A stretch of 64,000 bases of DNA from JALHVH01 sp963773685 (GCA_963773685.1 CAVZBY010000011.1:434001-498000), one strand, 5' to 3'; counted from the first letter of the stretch, positions 28,250-37,938 are shown. The notes: generated by a model from the sequence alone, not told the origin. Numbers and translations: made by a program.

Positions 28250-29930
28250 CAGCCCGACCTCCGGATGAGGACGACGGTCATGTCGTCGCAGGGTTCGGCG
28301 CAGCCCGTGAACTCCCGGACCTCGTCGAAGATCTTCGCCATGACCGACCGGGCTTCGGCGCCGGCGCTCCCCCGGAGGAGCGCGAGGAGGCGCTCCTCCC
28401 CGAAATCCTCCCCGTCCGGCGTTCCGGCCCTCGGTGATCCCGTCGGTGAAGAGGCAAAGCAGGTCGCCCGGGGCCAGGCCGGCGCTGCCCGCCGCATAAT
28501 CGACGCCCGAGAACATGCCGAGGCAGAAGCCCGTGCTCTCCAGCCGCCGCATTCCGCCTCCGGCTTCGAGGAGGATCGGAGGGTTGTGGCCCGCATTGAC
28601 GTAGGTCATCGTCCCCGTCGCCGCGTCCAGGATGCCGAAGAAGAAGGTGATGAACGTGTGGCTTTCCGAGCTCTTGTGGACGAAGGCGTTGAGCCGGGAC
28701 GCCAGGGCCGTCAGGCTCGCCCGGGCCCCCAGCTCGGCGTGAAGCGACGCCCGCAGGGAGGCCATCAGGAGGGACGGGCCGACGCCGCATCCCGAGACGT
28801 CGGCGATGGCGACGCCCAGCCGGCCGTCCTCGAAGGGGATGAAGTCGTAGTAATCGCCCCCGATCTGGTAGCACCCCCGGTTCCCCCCGCAGATCTCGTA
28901 GCCCTCGAAGCGGGGTTCCTCGCGCGGAAGGAAGTTCTTCTGGATCTGGGCCGCCACGGCCATCTCCCGCTCCATCCGGCATTTCTCGAGGGACTGCTCG
29001 AAGAGCCGGGCGTTCTCGATCTTGACCGCGGCGACGTTGGCCAGGAGGGTCAGGAGCTTCAGGTCCTCCTCGGTGAACGGGTTGATCATCGAGGCCCGGT
29101 CGGCGTAGACGATGCCGACGATCTCCTCGTTGTTCCACATCGGAACGCACATCGCCGAACGGACGTTCGACCGGACGACGCTCGCCTGCTCCTTGAAGAA
29201 GGAGTCCGATTGGATGTCCGACAGGAGGATGGCGGTGTTCTTGGCCAGGGCCGTATTGAGGATCGTCCGGCTGACCTGGATATTCTGGTTCCGGAGGGCC
29301 GGATCGACGATGCGGACGACCTTCGGCACCAGCCGGAACGGCTCTCCTTCCTTCAGCATCAGGACGCCCCGGTCCATCGGGATGTTCTGGATGATGAGGT
29401 CCATGATGTGGTCCAGGAGCTTGTCCAGGGGGAAGTGGTAGATCAGGGCCTGGCTGACTTCGTTGAGGACGAACAAGACCTTCTGCTCGCGCCGGAGACG
29501 CTCCAGGTCGGCCGCCGGGGTCTGGGCGGGCGCCGCCTTCGTGTCCGGGGCGGGCCTCTTCAGGATGTCCCGGACCTGGATCATCGTATTGTAGTTCGCC
29601 GGGCCCGGCCGGCCCCTCGACCATCTCCACCCGGGTCGGGGCCTGCTCGTCGAAGACGATCCGCGTCGAGCCGAGCAGGATCTCGTCCCCCTTGCGGAGC
29701 AGGGTTTCCTCCAGGATCTTGATCCCGTTGACAAAGACGCCGTTCTTGCTCCCCTGGTCCCGGACGGCGAAACCGTCCCGGGTCCTGACGATGAGGGCGT
29801 GGCGGCTCGAGCAGAACTGGTCGGGAAGCGTCACGTCGTTGTCCGCGGAGCGGCCGATGGAGACGGAATCCCCCTCCAGGGCGAAGGTGAAGGGCGCCTC
29901 GGACTTCGGGTAAATGTAAAGGTGAACCAT
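28249..29930 (-). CDS. FHA-GAF-PP2C (RsbU/SpoIIE-type) phosphatase (two frameshifts)
   Basis: About 560 residues. Residues 1-100 are an FHA domain (SVSIGRSADNDVTL, SSRHA, GSKNGVFVNG) for phospho-Thr binding. Residues about 150-320 are a GAF domain (VNEVSQALIYHFPLDKLLDH to LLANVAAVKIENA). The PP2C domain has GGDYYDFIPF, VAIADVSGCGVGPSLLM, FTDGITEGRN and CDDMTVVLI with the metal-binding Asp residues. Expected to dephosphorylate the STAS protein of the same operon and thereby release the RsbW target. Frame changes near 29605 (between FHA and the linker) and 28425. The FHA domain suggests input from a Ser/Thr kinase such as that at 20934-23555. Confidence 0.88.
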
Positions 29931-29951
29931 GGCCGTTTTCCCCGCTCCATT

Positions 29952-32440
29952 CTAACGGAGCGGAAAGCCCCCTTTCAAGCGGGTCCTGCCGGCCCGCTCC
30001 TCGAGCGGCCGGAGGAGCTTCCCGCACCTCCGGGCCTTTTCCTCCGGCGGAAGGTTCTCGATCAGGGGGAACAGGAATTCCTTGAGCTCGTTGGAGAGGA
30101 CGTTGTCCAGGAGCTCGAGCGAATAGTCGATGGACTTCGGCGTTCCGCGGCAGATGTTCTGATAGGCCTTGACGATGTCGTCGGCGGGGTAGATGAGGCT
30201 GAGGAGGTCGAAGGTCCATTTGATCCGGAAGGCCAACCGGCCCCCCGGCGCCGGACCGGGGCCGGCTTCGAGCAGGGCCCTGTAGGCCGACCGGACCTGG
30301 GCCAGGACCGCGGGAACGATGCGCTTGGCCCGGAACACGATCTGCGGCCTCTCCGAGCGGATCCGGTAGAGGGCTTCGATGATCTCCGCCTCCGCGGCGC
30401 CGTCCCCTTTCAGCAGCTCGGCGACGAGGATATCGGCGGCCTTCTGTTCTTCGGCCAGGGCCAGGATGCCGGGGATCGCGCGCCGGACGGCGAGGTCCTC
30501 CTTCCCGTCCTCGAGGCGCTTGGCGAGGATGCCCAGGATGCGGCTCCCGAAGGCGGCCAGGGCGTCGATGGCCGTTCGGCGCGTCCGGGGATCGGCCAGC
30601 TGGCGAAGGATGAGCGGGACGTGCTCCTTCTGCCCGAGCCTGGCCGCGCTGTCCAGGGCATAGTTCACGACGTCGGGAGATCCGTCGCTGAGGAGGAGGC
30701 CCAGCATGCGGACGACGCCGGGATCCGGCGGCATCATTCCCAGGACCTTGGCGGCCTCCATCCGTTCGACCTCGGACCCGCGGCCCTCGCCCGCGACCTT
30801 TTCGAGATGTTCCGCCATGACCTGCCGGTAGGAGGGGAGGCCGAAGACCTCCCCGATCTCGGCGCCGAGCTCCGCGTCGGAAAGCGCGTCGTCGACGCCG
30901 GCGAACGGCGCCTCCCCGCCCGCGTCGAGCAGGGAGTCCATGGACCGGGCCCGGAGCTCGCCGGATTTCTCCGACAGGAGCTCGCGGAGCTCGGAGGTCA
31001 TCTTGTCCTTGCGGACGAGGTCGAACACGTTCATCGCGTAGAGGATGGAGCTCCGCTCGCGGCTCTGGATCGTGTCGAAGACGAGCCGGGCGGAGCCGAC
31101 GTCGACGTTCGCAGCGACGACCGTCTCCCCGTCCTCCCATTTCCGGGCCAGGTCCTTTCGGACGGCGCCCACGTAGGCGCCGGAGATCCGCAGGGCCAGG
31201 ACGATCCACAGGGCGAGGAAGGCCAGGACGAGAAAGCTGACCTGCTCGACCCTGATCCGGAGGACCGTATAGAACAGGAGGAGGAGAAGCGCCCCTCCGG
31301 CCGCCGCGAACTTGTTGACGAACATATCGATAAAGAATTTGGCCCTGTACTTGAGGGCGGGCCGAACGGGGATGTAGAGCAGCTCCCTAACGGACTGGCT
31401 GAGGGTGTTCTCCAGGCTCTTGTCGGCCCAGCGGACGGAAACCGCCCAGAAGATAAGCCCGCCCGTCGGAATGAGGAACACCGCCGCGGACCCGAGGGCC
31501 AGGACCGCGGGGACGCCGAGGAGCCCCGCCCGCACGCCGAACCGCCTGAGGATGCGGCTGGTCCCGAGGAACTGGACAAAGCATGAGACGACCAGCAGGG
31601 CGGCATTGAAGGTCGCCAGGAAGGCCGTCCGCGGGTCCTTGTTGATGAAATTCCAGCTGAGGATCGTGCTGAACTGGAAGTCGATGAGGTTACCGACGAC
31701 GGCGGCGGTCGCGCAGAGGCCGGCCAGGAGCAGGAGATAGCGGTCCCGGCGAACGAGACCGAAACCCTCGAGGAGGCCCACGTGGCCCGCCTCCGCCATC
31801 CAGGCGCGGGCGTCCTCGGGCGCGACCCCCTTGAAGAGACGGCGGGATACGACGAGAGTCAGGACGAGGAGGGCCGGACAGATGAGGAGGAGGTTCTCCG
31901 TTCCGATCGTCCGCGCCAGGCGCATGGCGAGGAGCGAGCCCCCGATCCCGCCGAAGAGGCCGCCGCTCACCAGGAAGCCGACGAGCCTCTTCGCTTGGTA
32001 GGGGATGGAGGACGTCGTTCACCGAGATCCAGAACTGCGTGACGGTGGTCGCGATGAACACGTCCGACCAGAACCAGTAGATCAGGGATATCCCTCTCCA
32101 GTTGAGCTTGAACAGGGTCCAGAACAGGACGAGGCACGCGATGAAGAACATCGTTGTCAGGGCCAGATAGCGGGGCCTGGAGAGCCGTCTTCATGATCCT
32201 GAGGTTCAGCGCGACGGCGAATCCGATGAGAGCCGCCGTGAGGAGATAGGCGAACGGCAGGGAGCGAGCCGAGAACGCGATGAAGAACAGGGAGACCTTG
32301 ACCGGCTTGACGATATAGATGGGAAAGGTGACGAGGAAGAAGTTCAGGAAGAGAAGGAGCGCCGTCCGCGTTTCTCCCGGTCGCAGGTCGACGACGCGCG
32401 AGAGGAGTCGGTGGAGGCGATCGCCGGGCAAAGGATTCAA
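29952..32440 (-). CDS. ADP/ATP translocase-like transporter with C-terminal HEAT repeats (two frameshifts)
   Basis: About 829 residues. The first half has about twelve hydrophobic segments and NTT-type motifs: FPIYIVKPVKVSLFF, VTQFWISVNDVLHP followed by AKRLVGFLVSGGLFGGIGGS, and RWADKSLENTLSQSVRELLY with VRPALKYRAKFFIDMFVNKF. From about residue 480 the protein is soluble and alpha-helical with repeats such as EAAKVLGMMPPDPGVVRMLG, DSAARLGQKEHVPLILRQL and DALAAFGSRILGILAKRL, i.e. HEAT-type. NTT-HEAT fusions are known in free-living bacteria; their transport role is untested. It starts at TTG 32440, sharing bases with the STAS stop (TTGA). Frame changes near 32170 and 31990. FHA-PP2C follows after 21 bases. 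Confidence 0.8.
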
Positions 32441-32787
32441 GGCTTGCCGAAGCTCTCGAGAGCGGCCTTTTCGGAGCCGAAGATCTCCAGGACCCTGGTC
32501 AACATGGTCACCTGGAAGATGATGAGCAGCTTCTTGGAGCCACCAGGGAGAGCTTGAACTTCCCTCCCAGGTTCTGGGTGGAGATGTAGCTGGCCAGGAT
32601 CTCTCCGACCCCGAAGCTGTCGATGAAGTCGACCTTCTCGCAGTTCAGGAGGATGTCGGTCCGGCCCGCTTCGAGCCTGGCCTTGACGAGCTGGTGGAGC
32701 GTCGTCTCCGGGGAATCCGACCGGCGGATCTCCCCCTCGGATATCGAAGATGGCGACGTTGCCGACCTCGCGCATGCCGATGACCAT
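32437..32787 (-). CDS. STAS-domain anti-sigma factor antagonist (two frameshifts)
   Basis: About 116 residues after joining: VIGMREVGNVAIFDIRGEI at the start, then LVKARLEAGRTDILLNCEK and VDFIDSFGVGEILASYIS. The Ser of DSFG is the expected phosphorylation site of RsbV/SpoIIAA-type proteins. The tail reads LEIFGSEKAALESFGKP, typical of STAS (usually ...IFESEEEAL). Frame changes near 32740 and 32540. First gene of the operon STAS, NTT-HEAT, FHA-GAF-PP2C, RsbW-like, i.e. a complete partner-switching set with a transporter inside it. Confidence 0.85.
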   Translation of the reverse strand: MVIGMREVGNVAIFDIRGGDPPVGFPGDDAPPARQGQARSGPDRHPPELREGRLHRQLRGRRDPGQLHLHPEPGREVQALPGGSKKLLIIFQVTMLTRVLEIFGSEKAALESFGKP

Positions 32788-32808
32788 GATCTCCCGTCCT
32801 CGCCCTAG

Positions 32809-32837
32809 TTCTTATCAAAAGCGGCTCCCAAAGTCAA
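32809..32837 (-). promoter_or_regulatory. Possible promoter of the STAS operon
   Basis: Minus-strand TTGACT (32837-32832), 17 bases, TAAGAA (32814-32809); the -10 is weak. It is 21 bases upstream of the STAS start, in the divergent spacer with the tautomerase gene, whose own -10 is probably TACAAT at 32856-32861 on the plus strand. Confidence 0.4.
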
Positions 32838-32882
32838 TTTGGACGCGTTCTGGTGTACAATAGCCGCCGAAAGGAGTCGCCT

Positions 32883-33074
32883 ATGCCGCTCATCGAGATC
32901 CATCTTGCCGAAGGCCGGACCGACGAACAGAAGAAGGCCCTGCTCGCGGCCGTCACCGAAGCCGTCCGGACGTCCATCGGGGCCCCGATCGAGAGCATCC
33001 GGGTCTGGGTCCAGGAATTCTCGCCGAAGGAATACATGTCCGCCGGCGTCCTGCACGCCGACCGGAAAAAATAG
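32883..33074 (+). CDS. 4-oxalocrotonate tautomerase family protein
   Basis: 63 residues: MPLIEIHLAEGRTDEQKKAL then TEAVRTSIGAPIESIRVWVQ. The Pro directly after the initiator Met is the catalytic base of the tautomerase superfamily, and an Arg at about position 39 (SIRVW) is conserved. Catalyses keto-enol tautomerisation of a 2-oxo acid or related compound; the substrate cannot be named. The ATG is preceded by AAAGGAG; an in-frame ATG ten codons upstream would displace Pro1 and is rejected. Confidence 0.9.
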   Translation: MPLIEIHLAEGRTDEQKKALLAAVTEAVRTSIGAPIESIRVWVQEFSPKEYMSAGVLHADRKK

Positions 33075-33089
33075 GGCCGGCCGCGGGAA

Positions 33090-33118
33090 TTTACTCGGCC
33101 CCCCTTTTGTGCTAGATT
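33090..33118 (+). promoter_or_regulatory. Possible promoter of the DUF5009-type gene
   Basis: TTTACT (33090-33095), 17-base spacer, TAGATT (33113-33118), 29 bases before the ATG with GGAGGAGG in between. Confidence 0.45.
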
Positions 33119-33147
33119 CCCGGGATATCCCGTTCGGAGGAGGCCCC

Positions 33148-34399
33148 ATGGCTACAGAAGTCCGTTCGGCGAAACCCGCCCGGTTGGCGTGCCTGGATGC
33201 CTTCCGCGGCCTGGACATCCTGATCATGATCTTCGTGAACTACGTCGCGGGGATGCGCCTGTCCCCCGCCTGGCTCCAGCACGTCGGGCAACGGTGTCGA
33301 CGGATATACCATCACGGATGTCGTCTTCCCGGGATTCCTGTTCATCGTCGGGGTGGCCATCCCGCTCGCTCTCCACAGAAGGATGATGGCCGGGGAGAGT
33401 CCGTGGAAGCTCGCCAAGCACGTTCTTTCCCGGACCTTCGCCCTGCTCTTCCTCGGCGTGCTCACGGTCAACGAGGGCTCTTTCGACGCGGCCGCCACGG
33501 GCATGTCCCGGGCGTTGTGGTTCTTCCTGGCCTTCGTCGCGGTCATCGTCTTTTGGAACATCTACCCGAAAACCGAGGACGCGAAGAAGCGACGCTTCTA
33601 TTCCGGTCTGCGTATCGCCGCGGCCGCGGCCCTCGTCGTCCTCGTCGTCCTCTTCCGGGGAACGACGGAGGCGGGAGCGATCACGCCTATCCAGACCTCG
33701 TGGTGGGGGATCCTCGGCCTCATCGGCTGGTCCTACATGGCCTGCTGTTTCGTTTACCTCCTCACCCGGGGCGACCGGACGGCCTTGATGGGCGCGATGG
33801 GATTCATGCTCGCCCTCTACATCGGCGCCCGGCACGGGGCCCTGGACTTCCTGGGTCCCGCCGTCAACGGATTCATCAATATCGGCTCGAACTTCGGATC
33901 CCACGCCGCCATCGTCACGGCGGGCATGCTGGCCGGGACCCTTTTCGTCCCGGGACGCGATATCCCCGAGCCCGGAAGGCGCATGAAGTTCATGGCCTAT
34001 CTCGGGCTGGGAACGCTCATCGCCGGCTACGTCCTGAGGCCCCTGCACGGCATCAACAAGAACGCGGCGACGGAGTCCTACGCCCTCGTGACCTCGGGGC
34101 TGTGCTGTCTCGTCCTTCTGGGCTGCTATTTCCTGATGGACGTCAAGGGCGTCAAGAAGTGGGCCAACTTCCTCCTGCCGATCGGCATCAATCCCCTGCT
34201 GGCCTATATCATGCCGGACATCGTGCGCTCGCTCTCGGAGCTCGCCTCCTCGCTCATCCGTTTCGACGTCGGCAGACTCCTCTGGCCCTTTCGCGAGACC
34301 GGAGCGTGGCCGGGACATATCAACGCGATCGTCATGACCCTGGTCATCCTCCTCATCGTCAGGGTCCTGACGAAGGCCAAGGTGATCCTCAAGCTCTAG
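33148..34399 (+). CDS. DUF5009/DUF1624-type membrane acyltransferase (one frameshift)
   Basis: About 417 residues, ten or so hydrophobic segments. The N-terminal block ARLACLDAFRGLDILIMIFV and then DGYTITDVVFPGFLFIVGVA are the signature of the family that contains heparan-alpha-glucosaminide N-acetyltransferase (HGSNAT) and bacterial DUF5009 proteins. The C-terminal GINPLLAYIMPD is also typical. These membrane proteins are thought to move an acetyl group across the membrane to sugars; the acceptor here is unknown. The frame changes near 33287, where one extra G in GTCGGGCAACGG would explain it. ATG preceded by GGAGGAGG. Confidence 0.82.
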
Positions 34400-34422
34400 C
34401 CGGGGTGAATCGCTTGAAAAAT

Positions 34423-35623
34423 ATGCGCGCGCGCCTCGCCGGCGCGGTCCTCTTCGCCGTATTCGCGCTCCTCGGAACGGCGGCGGCCCAGTTCCGCGAC
34501 GATTTCACCGGGCCGTCCCTGAAGATCGACCCCGATGGCGTGACCGGATGGGGCTTCGCTTCGGGCGAAGGCAAGCGCGGTCATGGACCTGAAGCAGGGG
34601 GACGGCTGCGCCGTCATCACCGTGGACGCGACCCGGGACCGCCGGAACGTTTGGTGGGCCCTCATCGTGCATCGGGTCTCCGACGCCATGGATCTCGGCC
34701 TTCTGCGGAAACCCGGCCGCGCCCTTCGGATCGAGGCCCGCATCCGCGTCAGCCATGCGCCGCGCCGGGTGAACCTCCACCTCAATACGCAGAGGACGAC
34801 GGATTTTCACAGCCATCTCATGGAGTTCGACATCCCCGACACGGACAACTGGCATACGATCAGCATGACCACTCGGGATTTCGATGCCCGTCCGGGAGAC
34901 GTCGTCAACGGCCAGATGGCCCTCATGGATTGGGGCCCCGGGAAATACCGGGTGGACGTGGATTACTTCAGGGTCGATATCATCGACACCGCGATCGCGG
35001 GCCCCGACAAGGGGAACGCGGTGCCCTATCACCCTGCCGTCCCGGACCCCGGCTCGTTCGCCCACGCCGTTCCCGTCGCCCATGACGCCATGATCGATCG
35101 GGACGAGCCGGACGCGAATCTGAACGATTGGGTCGTCCGCGACGGAGCCGGCGAAGCCCGGGCCTTGTCCGTCTCGGGAACACGGTCGATCATTCTGCGC
35201 TGGGACCTTGCGGCCTTCGCCGGGAAACGGGTCTCACGCCACGGACTGCTCGAGCTGACGACGCGTTCGGTGGCGAGGACCGCCGACAAGCGGCCCGATT
35301 TCGGAGAGCTGCGGGTCATCGAGATCTCCGGCGGCGACCCTCTGTGGGATCAAAGGACGGTCACCCTGGCGAGCTTTCTCAGGGGGGCGCCTCTCGCGGA
35401 AGCCCTGACCGATCAGATGATCATCGATTACCCGCCGACGGACGGCGATGGCGGCAAGACCTATCTCACCATCTCGAAGTACGTCCTCCAGCGGCTCATC
35501 GACGGAAGGACCCTGGGCATCGCCATCCGGTCCTTGGGCGCCGTCGACGCCTCGTTCTATGCGTCGGAGGATAAGGACGGGCGATTCGCGCCGCGCCTGC
35601 GGTTCGACCTCGAGGAACGGTAG
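34423..35623 (+). CDS. Exported protein, probable carbohydrate-binding-like beta domains (one frameshift)
   Basis: About 400 residues. Signal peptide at the N-terminus (RLAGAVLFAVFALLGTAAAQ). Then a beta-rich domain with WWALIVHRVSDAMDLGLLRK, RIRVSHAPRRVNLHLNTQRT and YRVDVDYFRVDIID, the pattern of galactose-binding-like domains. A second domain (residues about 200-400) with SIILRWDLAAFAGKRVSRHG and LTIGKYVLQ-like strands resembles DNRLRE-type exported domains. No catalytic residues recognised. The frame changes near 34578. Start uncertain: TTG 34414 in frame has a better ribosome site than ATG 34423. Follows the acyltransferase gene by 23 bases. Confidence 0.6.
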
Positions 35624-35654
35624 CGGGCGGCCCCAAGCAGCGCCCCGGCCCCCG

Positions 35655-36689
35655 TCATCGCGAAAAGATGTAAAAAGCCTTCCGCGCCGGCGTTATATTC
35701 ATGGCCTCGTCGTACTTTCCATGAACGTCCCGCTCGATCTCCGGCTTTCTCCGAAATCCCGCCCTTTCGAACCGGTCGACCCACCATTGGGTTCCCGCGC
35801 AGATCATATGGCCGTTCCTGGGGTAGCCGAAGTCGTCCACCGGAACGGACCGGAATCTCCGCCCCGCAGCCGCGTCTTCATCCCAGCTCTCGAGCTCGAT
35901 GGCGAAGATCTCGCCGAAGATCGGGTCCGCGCCGAAAGCCGGGACGTTGGCGAAGAGATGGCCGCCTTCGCGGACGGCCTCATGGAGCCGGCCGATGTAG
36001 GCGTCGAGCCTGTTCGGATTGAGATGCTCGAAGATATCCAGGCCGAAGGCGAGATCGTAGCGGCGGGGAAGCTTCAGGCTCAGCAGGTCGCCGAGAAGGA
36101 TGGATTCCCGGACCTCCGCCGGCGCCCGGTCCAGGGCCATCCGGCTGATCTCCACGCCTTCCCCTTCGATGCCGAGGTCCCGGAGGCACTTCAGGACGCC
36201 GCCGTTCGAACAGCCAAAATCCAGGACGGTTCGGGCCCCGAGGTCCCTGGCGATATCGGCCATCATCCGCTTGTCCTCGTCGATGAGCAAGCTCCAGACG
36301 CCCGGGCGCTCATAGTATCCGTTCTCCATGATCCTGCGCTCGAGCCAGTCGTCATCGGCGGCCTCGCGCGCGCGGAAGACGAGGACCCGGTCCGTGCTTC
36401 CCTTCCGGCGCTCGACATGGAAGAGCTCCGGCCGTTCATCCCTGATGGGCAGAGGGTCCAGGTACGCGGCAAGATTGTCCCTGACGGTCTTATGGATGAA
36501 TTCGGGCAAGCCCGAGAAATCGAGGACGAGGTCGGCCCGGGACATTCCCTCACGGAGGGAGCGGAGGTGAACGGCGGCGCCCTCGGCGTCGGGCTCCCGC
36601 CCCAGCATCCGCCGGTAAACGATTTCGAGAAATTCCCGGTCGGACGTCGTGCCGGGCGGCTTTACCCCTCTCCCCCAACGTATTCTCAT
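35655..36689 (-). CDS. DUF4214 plus class I SAM-dependent methyltransferase
   Basis: 344 residues. The N-terminal part has EFLEIVYRRMLGREPDAEGA and FSGLPEFIHKTV, the short helical DUF4214 module (phycobilisome-linker-like). The methyltransferase core starts near residue 145 with ARTVLDFGCSNGGVLKCLRD (SAM-binding Gly motif), LAFGLDIFEHLNPNRLDAYI and EGGHLFANVPAF. DUF4214 often accompanies enzymes acting on glycans or surface polymers, so a cell-surface methylation role is possible. ATG preceded by AGGA. Likely driven by the promoter at 36887-36915, with a leader that contains the short relic at 36779-36874. Confidence 0.8.
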   Translation of the reverse strand: MRIRWGRGVKPPGTTSDREFLEIVYRRMLGREPDAEGAAVHLRSLREGMSRADLVLDFSGLPEFIHKTVRDNLAAYLDPLPIRDERPELFHVERRKGSTDRVLVFRAREAADDDWLERRIMENGYYERPGVWSLLIDEDKRMMADIARDLGARTVLDFGCSNGGVLKCLRDLGIEGEGVEISRMALDRAPAEVRESILLGDLLSLKLPRRYDLAFGLDIFEHLNPNRLDAYIGRLHEAVREGGHLFANVPAFGADPIFGEIFAIELESWDEDAAAGRRFRSVPVDDFGYPRNGHMICAGTQWWVDRFERAGFRRKPEIERDVHGKYDEAMNITPARKAFYIFSR

Positions 36690-36778
36690 GGCTATCCTGA
36701 TTTATTGTCGGTCCGGAAGCCGGTCCTGTCAACTCGGGACATCCGCAACTTCAGCGATCGGGCGCGGCCCGGGAACGG

Positions 36779-36874
36779 TTACAGATAGCCGAGGGCTTTG
36801 AGTTCTTCGACGAGATCGTTCCCCATCTCGACCTTTGCCGAACCGGGCTTCTTTCTCGGCCTGTACCTCAGCAC
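36779..36874 (-). pseudogene. Short fragment resembling a sulfatase C-terminus
   Basis: A 31-codon stretch from a GTG reads LRYRPRKKPGSAKVEMGNDL and then VEELKALGYL before TAA. The ending ELKALGYL is typical of the C-terminus of bacterial arylsulfatases; nothing upstream on this strand encodes the rest, and an in-frame TAA lies a few codons above. It may be a relic of a deleted sulfatase or a small leader peptide behind the promoter at 36887-36915. Confidence 0.35.
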
Positions 36875-36886
36875 AAGTGAGGGCCC

Positions 36887-36915
36887 ATCTTATCCGAGGG
36901 CCAAAACGATGTCAA
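36887..36915 (-). promoter_or_regulatory. Strong promoter upstream of the DUF4214-methyltransferase gene
   Basis: Minus-strand TTGACA (36915-36910), 17-base spacer, TAAGAT (36892-36887). The next complete gene downstream begins at 36689, so the leader would be about 190 bases. Confidence 0.6.
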
Positions 36916-36953
36916 CGCGCGAGCCAACGGTCGCGCGGTGCCGGCCACCGGGC

Positions 36954-37415
36954 TCAGAACGTAAGGACCCGCCTCCCCTCCTTGATGTACGCCGTCAGGG
37001 GTTTGCCCATGCCCTTGACGTCGACGCCGAGCTCGCGGAGCTTTCCCGAAACGCCGTAACGGTCCGCGCAGGCGATGCACGCTTCCAGGACGATCCCGGC
37101 CGCTTTCATCTTTTCGAGCTCGGCCTGAAGCGCGGCGTCCTCGCTCAGGAGCTTGGCCGAAGGCCCCCAGATGATGAACGTGACATCATCCCACCACCCG
37201 GCGCGCTTGGCATTGAGGGCATACATGAAGACCATGTTCATGGCCACGTCCCGGTCCCCGCTCGTCCAGAGGACGACGAGCCTGTCGGCAGGAGCGAGCG
37301 CTTCCGGCGCCTCCGTCGCGGACGGAAGTCCTTCGCCGGGGGCGGAGCCGGACGCGGCAAGCGCGAGGCCGAAGACCAAGCATCCGATGGAAGAAAGCTT
37401 CATTATTCGAGTCAT
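36954..37415 (-). CDS. Exported DsrE-family protein
   Basis: 153 residues. Signal peptide at the N-terminus (LSSIGCLVFGLALAASGSAP). The mature part has LVVLWTSGDRDVAMNMVFMY, TFIIWGPSAKLL and VLEACIACADRYGVSGKLRE, the Rossmann-like DsrE/DsrF fold with the Cys-x-x-Cys of several DsrE-like proteins. DsrE proteins take part in sulfur-relay or are of unknown function; an exported version is less common. The ATG at 37415 is preceded by GAGG at eight bases. Confidence 0.78.
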   Translation of the reverse strand: MTRIMKLSSIGCLVFGLALAASGSAPGEGLPSATEAPEALAPADRLVVLWTSGDRDVAMNMVFMYALNAKRAGWWDDVTFIIWGPSAKLLSEDAALQAELEKMKAAGIVLEACIACADRYGVSGKLRELGVDVKGMGKPLTAYIKEGRRVLTF

Positions 37416-37507
37416 GACATCATCCTCCTCGTTATCGATCGTATCATAATTCGTCGCTCAAGATGCCGCATTCGATCGCCGGCGGATCGGAAATATTTCC
37501 GGGGCAC

Positions 37508-37536
37508 TTGATTTTCCTCCGGAATCCGCCTATATT
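37508..37536 (+). promoter_or_regulatory. Promoter of the HU gene
   Basis: TTGATT (37508-37513), 17-base spacer, TATATT (37531-37536), 63 bases before the ATG; GAGGAG is the ribosome site. Confidence 0.65.
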
Positions 37537-37599
37537 TTATCGACTGACGGGGGCCCGATGGGTATCGCCCGTAAAAATCTCATAGAGGAGTTGTGAAGC

Positions 37600-37881
37600 A
37601 TGGCAAAAGCGATGACGAAGAGCGCGATCGTGGCGGGAGTGGCCGAAGCCGCCGGGATCAACAAGAAGCAGGCGGACGCGGCGATCGAAGCCCTCGTGAC
37701 GATGGCTTACAAGAACGCCAAGGTCGGATTCACCGTTCCCGGCCTCGGCAAGCTCGTCCTGGTGAACCGCAAGGCCCGCATGGGCCGCAACCCGGCCACC
37801 GGCGCGACCATCAAGATCGCCGCCAAGCGCGTCGTGAAGTTCCGCATCGGTAAGGCCGCCAAGGACGCCATCCTCGGCTGA
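37600..37881 (+). CDS. HU-family DNA-binding protein
   Basis: 93 residues, the normal HU length. AMTKSAIVAGVAEAAGINKK forms the N-terminal helices, FTVPGLGKLVLVNRKARMGR and NPATGATIKIAAKRVVKFR contain the beta arm with RNPATG, and the protein ends KAAKDAILG. HU wraps and bends chromosomal DNA as an abundant nucleoid protein. Own promoter and a strong intrinsic terminator make it a single-gene unit. Confidence 0.95.
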   Translation: MAKAMTKSAIVAGVAEAAGINKKQADAAIEALVTMAYKNAKVGFTVPGLGKLVLVNRKARMGRNPATGATIKIAAKRVVKFRIGKAAKDAILG

Positions 37882-37905
37882 CCGGGATCCGTTCGAAGAA
37901 CGCAC

Positions 37906-37938
37906 GGGCCGCGGCCTTCGGGTCGCGGCCCTTTTTTT
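37906..37938 (+). terminator. Intrinsic terminator after HU
   Basis: Stem GGGCCGCG/CGCGGCCC extended by a G-T and two C-G pairs, closed by a TTCG tetraloop (37917-37920) and followed by seven T. It is 25 bases after the HU stop. Confidence 0.9.
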
